Shown here: positions 1 to 6,464 of the stretch, one piece after another | Layout of the letters: every line of letters begins with the position of its first letter | Position numbering within the stretch: the stretch's first letter is position 1 | Translations under genes and position numbers: made by a program | Origin: an uncultured Clostridia bacterium | GTDB lineage: Bacteria > Bacillota > Clostridia > TANB77 > CAG-508 | Reading direction: 5' to 3' | Assembly (NCBI GenBank): GCA_934167435.1 | Contig: CAKPKZ010000062.1 | Location: 1-9,036, forward strand | Length of the DNA stretch: 9,036 nt | Notes under the pieces: generated by a model | What the model was told of the DNA's origin: nothing | The model's database searches: none | The model's input: the letters and a program-made list of their open reading frames with translations, nothing else

Positions 1-700
1 CTATTGATCCTAATCTTATTCTTTTTATTCCTTCAATTTTATTTATTTCTTCTAATAAATCTATAAGTTTATATTCTTCTTTAAAATCCTTACCATATGA
101 TGCTACATGAATACCAGTTATTACAACTTCTTGAATTCCTTCATTTGCTATTTTTGTTATTTCGGATATTACGCTTTCGGGCTTTCTGCTTCTTACTCTT
201 CCCCTTGCATATGGTATTATACAGTATGAGCAAAATCTATCACATCCATCTTGTACTTTTATTACAGCTCTAGTTTTTTCGGTATATGTTACATTTCCAA
301 ATTCTACAAATTCCTTTGTCGCCATAACATCTTCTACATTTACTTCTTTATTTTTATTTTTCAAAAACTCTTCAACAAATTCTATAATATTTTTCTTTTC
401 ATTATTTCCCAAAACAATGTCTATTTCATCTATTTTTTCTAATTGTTCTTTTGCAACTTGTGCATAACATCCACATGCAACTATTACTGAATTTATATTT
501 ATTTCTTTTACTCTTCTTAACATTTGTCTTGACTTTCTGTCTGACATATTAGTTACTGTGCAAGTATTTACAACATATATGTCTGCTACTTCATGTGCTT
601 CTACTACTTCATAATTGTTTTTTATAAATTCTTGTGCCATTGCATTTGTTTCATATTGATTTACTTTACAACCTAATGTTATAAATGCTACTTTTTTCAT
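1..700 (-). CDS. mtaB: tRNA t6A37 methylthiotransferase MtaB, N-terminal 233 aa (runs off left edge)
   Basis: Radical-SAM methylthiotransferase that adds a methylthio group to t6A at position 37 of ANN-decoding tRNAs, giving ms2t6A (known for the MtaB/YqeV family). I translated the minus strand from an ATG at 700: it begins MKKVAFITLGCKVNQYE. The N-terminal UPF0004 domain has the three cysteines of the auxiliary 4Fe-4S cluster, C11 (LGCKVNQ), C47 (NTCTVTN) and C78 (CGCYAQ). The radical-SAM domain starts with C153-DRF-C157-SY-C160, the CxxxCxxC motif, followed by IIPYARGRVRSR. LGCKVNQYE rather than a GCQMN-type start favours MtaB over MiaB. The frame stays open to base 1, so the rest of the SAM barrel and the TRAM domain lie to the left. 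An AGGAG site (708-712) supports the start. The gene has its own extended -10 promoter just after the mreB terminator. Family call very secure, MtaB subfamily likely. Confidence 0.93.
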   Translation of the reverse strand, partial: MKKVAFITLGCKVNQYETNAMAQEFIKNNYEVVEAHEVADIYVVNTCTVTNMSDRKSRQMLRRVKEININSVIVACGCYAQVAKEQLEKIDEIDIVLGNNEKKNIIEFVEEFLKNKNKEVNVEDVMATKEFVEFGNVTYTEKTRAVIKVQDGCDRFCSYCIIPYARGRVRSRKPESVISEITKIANEGIQEVVITGIHVASYGKDFKEEYKLIDLLEEINKIEGIKRIRLGSI

Positions 701-736
701 TAATTTTCTCCTATCTTATATTATTATATTTAGATT

Positions 737-745
737 ATTATAGCA
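737..745 (-). promoter_or_regulatory. Extended -10 promoter of mtaB
   Basis: Read on the minus strand this is TGCTATAAT, a perfect extended -10 (TGn + TATAAT). The expected start of transcription is about 30 nt before the mtaB ATG. No good -35 is present: that region is occupied by the mreB terminator hairpin, which fits an extended -10 promoter. Confidence 0.55.
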
Positions 746-782
746 AAAAAATCATATTTAGAAAATATAAATATGATTTTTT
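746..782 (-). terminator. Terminator of mreB
   Basis: Perfect 15-bp inverted repeat (746-760 with 768-782) around a 7-nt loop, made almost only of A/T pairs. In the mreB direction it is followed by a T run. It begins 7 nt after the mreB stop and separates mreB from mtaB. Because of its low GC it may be leaky. Confidence 0.7.
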
Positions 783-788
783 ATATTA

Positions 789-1799
789 TTATTTTCGCAT
801 TTTTCCTTCTAATGTATCTAAATTGTCTAAAGCCTTCCCTGTTCCTAGTGCTACACAAGATACAGTGTCTTGTGCTATCATTACATTTATTCCTGTTTTT
901 TCTTGTAAAAGTTTATCTAACCCATCTACCAAACAGCCTCCACCTGTCATATATATTCCTTTATCACTAATGTCAGCTGCTAGCTCTGGTGGTGTTCTTT
1001 CTAAAACAGAGTGTACTGCATCTATTATCATCATAGCTGGTTCTATTAAAGCTTCTAACATTTCGCTTGAATGTACAGTTATTGTTTTTGGAAGCCCTGT
1101 TATTAAATCTCTTCCACGTATATCCATTTCAACATCTTGAATTTTTGGGTAAACACATCCTATGTTGACTTTTAAATCCTCTGCCGTTCTTTCTCCAATC
1201 ATTATATTATGTTTTTTCTTTATATATTTTACTATATATTCATCAAATTTATCTCCAGCTACTTTTAATGATGTGCTTACAACTGAACCACCTAAAGCAA
1301 TTACTGCTATGTCAGTTGTTCCTCCACCTATATCTACAACCATATTTCCACATGGTTTTGCTATGTCTATTCCAGCTCCAATTGCAGCTGCAATTGGTTC
1401 TTCTATTAAATACACTTTTCTTGCTCCAGCTTGAGTTGCAGCATCTATTACTGCTTTTTTCTCAACCTCTGTTACTCTTGAAGGAATACAAATCATTATT
1501 CTTGGTGCAAATAAAAATTTACCACATACTTTTCCTATGAAGTGTTTTAACATTTTTTCAGTTACTGTATAATCAGATATTACACCTTCTCTTAGTGGTC
1601 TGGTTGCAACAATATTTCCAGGTGTTCTTCCAAGCATTCTTCTTGCTTCTTGTCCAACTGCTAAAACTTCGCCTGTGTTATTATCGACCGCAACAACAGA
1701 AGGTTCTCTTAAAACAATTCCCTTTCCTTTTACGTATACGATTACTGTTGCAGTTCCTAAATCTATTCCTACATCTTGCCCAAAGTCTAATTTAAACAT
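789..1799 (-). CDS. mreB: Rod shape-determining protein MreB/Mbl (actin-like)
   Basis: Bacterial actin that polymerises under the membrane and guides the elongation machinery for the lateral cell wall. The 336-aa length matches the family. The ATPase landmarks are in order: phosphate-1 loop VGIDLGTATV (10-19), the IEEPIAAA helix with the catalytic Glu region (132-139), phosphate-2 loop VVDIGGGTTDIAV (154-166, Asp156), and the adenosine motif YMTGGGCLVDG (283-293). The N terminus MFKLDFGQDVGIDLG is typical of Firmicute MreB/Mbl. AGAGG (1804-1808) precedes the ATG. It stands alone, without mreC, mreD or minCD, and has its own promoter and terminator. Firmicutes often carry several paralogues (MreB, Mbl, MreBH); monocistronic copies are common, and the sequence alone does not tell which this is. 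Confidence 0.95.
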   Translation of the reverse strand: MFKLDFGQDVGIDLGTATVIVYVKGKGIVLREPSVVAVDNNTGEVLAVGQEARRMLGRTPGNIVATRPLREGVISDYTVTEKMLKHFIGKVCGKFLFAPRIMICIPSRVTEVEKKAVIDAATQAGARKVYLIEEPIAAAIGAGIDIAKPCGNMVVDIGGGTTDIAVIALGGSVVSTSLKVAGDKFDEYIVKYIKKKHNIMIGERTAEDLKVNIGCVYPKIQDVEMDIRGRDLITGLPKTITVHSSEMLEALIEPAMMIIDAVHSVLERTPPELAADISDKGIYMTGGGCLVDGLDKLLQEKTGINVMIAQDTVSCVALGTGKALDNLDTLEGKMRK

Positions 1800-1822
1800 A
1801 TAACCTCTACCCTTCTAATTTT

Positions 1823-1874
1823 TTATATTACATTTTTATTTCAAGTGTATTGCAATTATATTACATTTTTATTT
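1823..1874. repeat. 19-bp direct repeat in the mreB promoter and leader
   Basis: The 19-mer TTATATTACATTTTTATTT occurs exactly at 1823-1841 and again at 1856-1874, start to start 33 bp (about three helical turns). The upstream copy overlaps the -10 box and spacer of the mreB promoter; the other lies in the transcribed leader. It could be a pair of operator sites or a chance duplication in AT-rich DNA. Confidence 0.5.
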
Positions 1875-1883
1875 AATTATCAA
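1855..1883 (-). promoter_or_regulatory. Vegetative promoter of mreB
   Basis: On the minus strand: TTGATA (1883-1878), 17-bp spacer, TATAAT (1860-1855). This is a near-consensus sigma-A promoter reading into mreB, whose ATG is at 1799. It leaves a 5' leader of roughly 50 nt. Confidence 0.75.
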
Positions 1884-1940
1884 GAGGTTTTATTATTTTT
1901 TATAATTTTATATTTTCTTGCCATTATTCTTACAATTTCT

Positions 1941-1969
1941 TTGACGTTATGTAATTTTTATATTATAAT
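1941..1969 (+). promoter_or_regulatory. Vegetative promoter of tsaE-tsaB-rimI operon
   Basis: TTGACG (1941-1946), 17-bp spacer, TATAAT (1964-1969): almost consensus sigma-A promoter. It lies about 25-30 nt before the tsaE ribosome binding site and faces away from the mreB promoter in the same 202-bp gap. Confidence 0.85.
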
Positions 1970-2001
1970 ATATAAGAATTTATATAGAAAGAGGTTTTAT
2001 A

Positions 2002-2463
2002 ATGTCTATATTTCATTTTGTTTCAAACAATGAATCTGAAACTAAATTATTTGCAAAAAATCTTGCAAGCAAATTAAAAATAGGAGATATTATTGTATTA
2101 TCTGGTGAACTCGGCTCTGGAAAAACTAAATTTACAGAAGGCATATTATCTTATTTTAACTTAGAAAATGAAATTTCTAGCCCTACATTTACAATTGTAA
2201 ATCAATACAATACATCATCTTTTCCTATATATCATTTTGATGTATATAGATTAGAAAATTGCGATGAATTTTTTGAAATTGGCGGTGAAGAATATTTTGA
2301 CAAAGGTGTATGCATTATAGAATGGGGCGAAATTATAAAAGACTCTTTACCAAACGATTTTATAGAAATACAATTTTCAAGAGATGAGCAAAATGAAAAT
2401 AAAAGGGTTTTAAATATACATACTTATGGAAATAAATTTAACACTTACTTTAAGGAGGATTAA
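2002..2463 (+). CDS. tsaE: tRNA t6A biosynthesis ATPase TsaE
   Basis: P-loop ATPase that works with TsaB and TsaD to transfer the threonylcarbamoyl group to A37 of ANN-decoding tRNAs. At 153 aa it has the usual size of a compact YjeE/TsaE. Visible motifs: Walker A GELGSGKT (35-42), the family-specific SSPTFTIVNQY (59-69), HFDVYRL (78-84) and IEWGE (106-110), which carries the conserved Glu-Trp. AAGAGG (1989-1994) lies 7 nt before the ATG. It is first in an operon with tsaB (4-nt gap) and a RimI-like acetyltransferase (2-nt gap), and a near-consensus promoter lies directly upstream. Nothing looks truncated. Identification is firm. Confidence 0.96.
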   Translation: MSIFHFVSNNESETKLFAKNLASKLKIGDIIVLSGELGSGKTKFTEGILSYFNLENEISSPTFTIVNQYNTSSFPIYHFDVYRLENCDEFFEIGGEEYFDKGVCIIEWGEIIKDSLPNDFIEIQFSRDEQNENKRVLNIHTYGNKFNTYFKED

Positions 2464-2467
2464 TATT

Positions 2468-3169
2468 TTGAAAATCTTAACAATAGAAACATCTGGAAAA
2501 ATGTGTGGTGTTAGCATTTTGGAGGATAAAAATTTAATAGAAAAAATAGAAATAAATAATGGTTTAACTCATTCTGAAAGTTTAATGCCTATTATTAATG
2601 AATTATTTAAAAAGACAAATATAAAATTAAATGATATAGATCTTTTAGTTTGTGATATTGGTCCTGGATCTTTTACAGGAATTCGAATTGGTGTTGCAAC
2701 AGCTAAGGCTTTTTGTGACAGTTTAAAAATTAAAACAATTGGAATAAGCTCTTTAACCGCTTTAGCTTACAATTCTAAAAATTGTGGCTTAATATGTACT
2801 ATGATTGACGCAAAAAATAATAATTGTTATTACGCTTTATATGAATTAAAAAATAATAAATATGAAACCTTAATTTCTCCAACTGCAGAAACAATAGAAA
2901 ATGTAGTAACAAATTTAAAGAAGTATAATAAAAAAATAACATTTATTGGTGATGCTTCTGAAAATTATAAAGATACCCTTTCTAAAATTAGCAAAGAAAT
3001 AACATTTTTAGAAGATAATTCTATTCATTCTTATAACTTAGCACTTGCAGGATTGGACACATTTTTATTAGGTACTTATAATAAAGAATTATTGCCATTA
3101 TATTTAAAAAAGCCACAAGCCGAACGCCAACTTGAGGAAAAACAACTTTTAATGAAAGGTAAAATTTAA
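2468..3169 (+). CDS. tsaB: tRNA t6A biosynthesis protein TsaB (TTG start)
   Basis: Partner and scaffold of TsaD in the threonylcarbamoyl-transferase complex; a Kae1-like fold without catalytic activity of its own. I place the start at TTG 2468: AAGGAGG (2452-2458) sits 9 nt upstream, and the protein then begins MKILTIETSG, the standard TsaB N terminus. An in-frame ATG at 2426 would add 14 residues, overlap tsaE and have no ribosome binding site. From the TTG the protein is 233 aa, normal for the family. Motifs: HSE (35-37), then CDIGPGSFTGIRIG (62-75), the TsaB signature, and a C-terminal PLYLKKPQAE block. It lies 4 nt after tsaE, so the two are co-transcribed and probably translationally coupled. 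tsaD, frequently next to it in Firmicutes, is not in this window. Confidence 0.95.
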   Translation: MKILTIETSGKMCGVSILEDKNLIEKIEINNGLTHSESLMPIINELFKKTNIKLNDIDLLVCDIGPGSFTGIRIGVATAKAFCDSLKIKTIGISSLTALAYNSKNCGLICTMIDAKNNNCYYALYELKNNKYETLISPTAETIENVVTNLKKYNKKITFIGDASENYKDTLSKISKEITFLEDNSIHSYNLALAGLDTFLLGTYNKELLPLYLKKPQAERQLEEKQLLMKGKI

Positions 3170-3171
3170 AA

Positions 3172-3609
3172 ATGTTTAAAGTTTCTAGTATGACTTCTGA
3201 TGATTTAAATTCTATAAAAAATATATTAATTTCTGATTTTGATGATTTTTGGGATTATAATATTTTAAATAGTGAATTAAATTGTAATTCTTCCAAATAC
3301 ATTGTTATAAAAACTGAAAATAATGAAATTGTTGGTTTTAGTGGATTAAAAATTATTGTAGATGAAGCTGATATTATGAATATTGTAGTAAAAAAATCTT
3401 ATAGAAATCTTGGTTTAGGAAGTATTTTATTGCAAAATTTAATAAATATATCTAAATTACAAAATTTAAAATCAATTACCCTTGAAGTGGCAGAAAATAA
3501 TTTGCCTGCAATACATTTGTATAAAAAATTTATGTTTAAAATAGTTGGCATAAGACCTAATTATTACAATAACGAAACTAATGCTATTTTAATGACAAAA
3601 AAATTATAG
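3172..3609 (+). CDS. rimI: RimI-like GNAT N-acetyltransferase
   Basis: GNAT-fold protein in the position where Firmicutes carry RimI, which acetylates the N-terminal amine of ribosomal protein bS18. The 145 aa include the acetyl-CoA pyrophosphate loop RNLGLG (78-83), SITLEVAENNLPAIHLYKKF (101-120) with Glu105 and Tyr117 in the places of the catalytic pair known in enteric RimI, and the RimI-like tail IRPNYYNNETNAILM (127-141). The usual Gly-Phe after the LYKK helix is replaced by Met-Phe (121-122). The gene starts 2 nt after tsaB; AAAGG (3155-3159) is a modest site, so coupling to tsaB is likely. The substrate is not proven: it could be RimI or another GNAT riding in the t6A operon. Confidence 0.82.
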   Translation: MFKVSSMTSDDLNSIKNILISDFDDFWDYNILNSELNCNSSKYIVIKTENNEIVGFSGLKIIVDEADIMNIVVKKSYRNLGLGSILLQNLINISKLQNLKSITLEVAENNLPAIHLYKKFMFKIVGIRPNYYNNETNAILMTKKL

Positions 3610-3638
3610 AAGCACTTAATTTGCTTCTATAATTTTTT
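3598..3638. terminator. Bidirectional terminator between rimI-like gene and ylmH
   Basis: Inverted repeat of 17 bp (3598-3614 with 3622-3638; core ATAGAAGCA/TGCTTCTAT) with a 7-nt loop, T run on the right arm for plus-strand transcripts and A run on the left arm for minus-strand ones. The stem contains the rimI-like stop codon (3607-3609) and its right end covers part of the ylmH stop (3637-3639), so one hairpin ends both convergent operons. Confidence 0.88.
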
Positions 3639-4440
3639 ATATATATTTTTCTACAATTAATACAGGTCTTCCGCTTCTAGTTGTTCCAGATATTTCTTTT
3701 ATAACAAACCTACCTTTTCCTCTAATTGTAATTATATCACTTATTTTTATTTGCTTTGACACTTTAGTTTCGCATTGTCCATTTATAAATACTCTTTCAC
3801 CATTTATTATTTGAACAGCTTTACTTCTAGATGTTTTTGCTAAGTCTGAAACAATGTTATCTAATCTTAAAGATGGTACTATAATTTTTATTTCTTCTAT
3901 TTTTATTTCTTGTTTTTTTAAGTCTTTAATTTCAACTGTTTGAATTTTAGAATTTTCAAATCTTGTTAATGTTTGCAATTCTTTTTTTAATGTTTCTGCT
4001 ATATTACTAATAACAATTATATCTGCACCATCGTTATTTACTAAAATGTCTCCTACTTTCTCTCTTTTTAAACCTAGTTTAACTATTCCACCTAAATAGT
4101 TTCTATGAGTATACTTTCCTTTTTCTTCATCTCCAAGTGTAATTCTTATTATTTTTATTATTTTTTCGTAGTTCTTTTCTATCATATTTATATCATATTT
4201 TTCTGGATATATAATTAAAATTTTTCTTTCTGCTTCTTTATAAGCACCATATAATATATAATTTTCAAATTTTATTTTTCTTAAAAAGTTTTCTACTAAA
4301 GAAATTTGATACATATCTAAAAAGTCTGTATATTCTATTTTTCCCTTTGAATATGAGAATTCTATTTTATCTAATACTTGTGCCAAACATATTTTATCTT
4401 CTTGTCTTTTGTACTCATTTAAAAGTTGTTGTTTATTCAT
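3637..4440 (-). CDS. ylmH: YlmH-family S4 RNA-binding protein
   Basis: RNA-binding protein of the YlmH family, which in Bacillus sits with sepF/divIVA and has been linked to cell division and, more recently, to ribosome-associated quality control on stalled 50S subunits. The 267-aa protein has the YlmH central domain, seen in YGAYKEAERKILIIYPE (64-80) and HRNYLGGIVKLGLKREKVGD (112-131), then a C-terminal S4 domain from about 190 (SLRLDNIVSDLAKTSRSKAV, 190-209) through RGKGRF (240-245) and TTRSGRP (253-259). It has no methyltransferase domain, so it is not TlyA. It overlaps the 3' end of dxs by 8 nt and has AAGGAAGG (4449-4456) inside dxs, so it is co-transcribed and coupled with dxs. That partner is unusual for ylmH. 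Family call firm. Confidence 0.88.
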   Translation of the reverse strand: MNKQQLLNEYKRQEDKICLAQVLDKIEFSYSKGKIEYTDFLDMYQISLVENFLRKIKFENYILYGAYKEAERKILIIYPEKYDINMIEKNYEKIIKIIRITLGDEEKGKYTHRNYLGGIVKLGLKREKVGDILVNNDGADIIVISNIAETLKKELQTLTRFENSKIQTVEIKDLKKQEIKIEEIKIIVPSLRLDNIVSDLAKTSRSKAVQIINGERVFINGQCETKVSKQIKISDIITIRGKGRFVIKEISGTTRSGRPVLIVEKYI

Positions 4441-6301
4441 TATCTTTTCCTTCCTTTTTCAAACAATTATGTATAATAGTTTTAGTATCTACTTTGTATA
4501 TTTCCTCTAATTCTTCTACACTTCCATGTTTTATATATTCATCTGGATACGCATAACTTTTAATTTTTACATTGTCTATTTTATTGTCAATTATTAATTC
4601 TTTTACTGCTGTTGCTAAACCATTTATTATTGTTCCATCTTCTATTGTTATAACATTTTTGGTTTTTTGAATTGAGTTTTTTATTGTTTTTGTATCAAAT
4701 GGTTTTAAAAATCTTGCATTAATTACTTCTACACTTTTGTTATTTTCTTCTAATTTTTTGGCTACTTCCATTGCTCTTGATACTGTTTTTCCAATTCCTA
4801 TTATTGTTATATCTTTACCTTGTTTTAATATTTCTGCATTTCCAATGTTTAGTTTGTTTGTTTCCTTAAATTTATAGTTTCCTTCTCCTCCTCTTGGATA
4901 TCTAATTATTACTGGTCTATTTAATTTTATAGCATATTCTAACATTTCTTCTAATTCTTTAAAATCTTTTGGAGCCATTATTGTTAAATTTGGCACTAGT
5001 CTAAAAAATGCCATATCTAAGGTTCCTTGATGTGTTTCACCATCTGCTCCAACTATACCTGCTCTGTCCACACACATTATAACTGGTAAGTTTTGCATTG
5101 CAATGTCGTGTATAACTTGGTCATAGCACCTTTGATAAAACGAAGAATATATTGGTACAACAGGTATGCATCCTTCTTTTGCCATTCCCGCTGCCATACA
5201 TAATGCATGTTGTTCTGCAATTCCTACATCAAAAAATCTTTCAGGGAATTTTTTTTGAAACTCTGCCAATCCTGTTCCATCTTTCATTGCTGCAGTTATT
5301 GCTACTATATTCTTATTATTTTCTGCAAGTTTTATAAGTTTTTTTCCAAAAATTTTAGAGTAATCTGCTTCTTTATTTTTTTTAGGACTACCATCTTCTA
5401 TATTAAAAGGTCCTGTCGCATGAAATTTGTCTGGATTTGTTTCTGCTGGAATGTACCCTTTTCCCTTTTTAGTTAATACATGAATTAATACTGGTCCTTT
5501 TACTTGCTTACTAAGTTGCAATAAATTTTCTAATTGTTCTATGTTATGTCCATCAACTGGACCTAAATATGTAAAACCTATATCTTCAAAAAACATTTTT
5601 GGAATAACTAGCTGTTTTATACTTCTTTTTACTCTTTGTATAATTTTAACTGTTTTGTTTCCTAATACTGGAACTTTATTTATTATTCTTTTCATAGAAA
5701 TATTGGACTTTGTGTACATTTTTTTTGTTCTTAATTTACTAAGTAATAAATTTATTCCTCCAATATTTTTAGAAATACTCATTTCATTATCATTTAATAT
5801 GACTGTTATATTTATTTTACTTGCTCCTGCATCATTTAATGCTTCTAATGCCATTCCTCCTGTTAAGGCTCCATCTCCAATTACTGCTATAACATTATTT
5901 TCTTTTTCGTTTATATCTCTTGCTCTTGCCATACCTAGTGCTGCAGAAATTGAAGTACTACTGTGTCCTGTATTAAAACAGTCTGCTTTTGATTCGTTAG
6001 TTTTTGGAAATCCTGCTATGCCATTTAGTTTTCTTATTTGTTTTAATTCTTCTTTTCTTCCGGTTAAGATTTTATGCACATATGATTGATGACCAACGTC
6101 CCATATTATTTTGTCATTTTTTATATTAAACACACTATGTAATGCTATTGTTAATTCTACTACTCCTAAGTTTGAAGCTAAATGTCCTCCATTAACTGAT
6201 ACAATGTTTATTATATATTCTCTTATTTCTTTTGCTAATTTTTCTTTTTGCTCTATATTTAATTTTTTAACATCCTCAGATGAATTTACTTTTTCTATCA
6301 T
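4433..6301 (-). CDS. dxs: 1-deoxy-D-xylulose-5-phosphate synthase Dxs
   Basis: Thiamine-diphosphate enzyme that condenses pyruvate and glyceraldehyde-3-phosphate to DXP, the first step of the MEP isoprenoid route and a source for thiamine and pyridoxal. The 622 aa are full length. Domain I: GGHLASNLG (38-46, His40), TGHSSTSISA (111-120), the ThDP/Mg motif starting GDGALTGGMALEAL (142-155) and ending NDNEMS (170-175). Domain II: DVGIAEQHA (358-366, Glu363), DRAGIVGADGETHQG (412-426, His424). Domain III: RYPRGG (467-472) and the C-terminal regulatory fold. AGGTGA (6306-6311) supports the ATG. It is the first gene of a two-gene unit with ylmH. In many Firmicutes dxs is followed by tlyA; here another S4-domain gene takes that place. 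Confidence 0.97.
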   Translation of the reverse strand: MIEKVNSSEDVKKLNIEQKEKLAKEIREYIINIVSVNGGHLASNLGVVELTIALHSVFNIKNDKIIWDVGHQSYVHKILTGRKEELKQIRKLNGIAGFPKTNESKADCFNTGHSSTSISAALGMARARDINEKENNVIAVIGDGALTGGMALEALNDAGASKINITVILNDNEMSISKNIGGINLLLSKLRTKKMYTKSNISMKRIINKVPVLGNKTVKIIQRVKRSIKQLVIPKMFFEDIGFTYLGPVDGHNIEQLENLLQLSKQVKGPVLIHVLTKKGKGYIPAETNPDKFHATGPFNIEDGSPKKNKEADYSKIFGKKLIKLAENNKNIVAITAAMKDGTGLAEFQKKFPERFFDVGIAEQHALCMAAGMAKEGCIPVVPIYSSFYQRCYDQVIHDIAMQNLPVIMCVDRAGIVGADGETHQGTLDMAFFRLVPNLTIMAPKDFKELEEMLEYAIKLNRPVIIRYPRGGEGNYKFKETNKLNIGNAEILKQGKDITIIGIGKTVSRAMEVAKKLEENNKSVEVINARFLKPFDTKTIKNSIQKTKNVITIEDGTIINGLATAVKELIIDNKIDNVKIKSYAYPDEYIKHGSVEELEEIYKVDTKTIIHNCLKKEGKDNE

Positions 6302-6332
6302 TTCATCACCTATTTCTAATTTTGCACTATAG

Positions 6333-6341
6333 ATTTTAACA
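6333..6341 (-). promoter_or_regulatory. Possible extended -10 promoter of dxs
   Basis: Minus-strand TGTTAAAAT, an imperfect extended -10, about 30 nt before the dxs start. The matching -35 is poor. An inverted repeat (GTTATATT, 7 nt, AATATAAC; 6379-6401) lies upstream and could be an operator or a second stem of the upstream terminator. Confidence 0.35.
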
Positions 6342-6401
6342 TATTATTGCTTTTTTTTCTATATAATTTAGAATAATTGTTATATTTTAAATTAATATAA
6401 C

Positions 6402-6446
6402 AAAAAAACAAATGTCAAAATGTATAATTTACATCTTTGACATTTG
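6402..6446 (-). terminator. Terminator of the FGE-like gene
   Basis: Stem of CAAATGTCAAA (6409-6419) with TTTGACATTTG (6436-6446), continued by a 4-bp inner stem after a one-base bulge, loop of 7 nt. In the minus direction it is followed by seven T. It lies 18 nt after the stop of the gene ending at 6465 and shields dxs from readthrough. Confidence 0.82.
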
Positions 6447-6464
6447 CTTTTTATTAGTTCAGTT

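Noticed and set aside
685..1140. 151-aa plus-strand frame, and similar ones at 1162-1434, 1268-1540 and 1595-1795
   Set aside because: They are antisense to mreB, are rich in Ser/Leu/Phe as shadow frames are, and lack ribosome binding sites.
3637..4440. TlyA rRNA methyltransferase after dxs
   Set aside because: The S4 domain is C-terminal and no SAM-binding methyltransferase motif is present; YlmH motifs fit throughout.
5541..6089. 182-aa hydrophobic plus-strand frame
   Set aside because: It lies opposite dxs, which has every catalytic motif; the apparent membrane segments come from reading AT-rich codons backwards.
4433..6301. Basic Lys/Arg-rich stretch at Dxs residues ~190-235 as an insertion
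   Set aside because: Firmicute Dxs proteins normally have a variable basic linker here.
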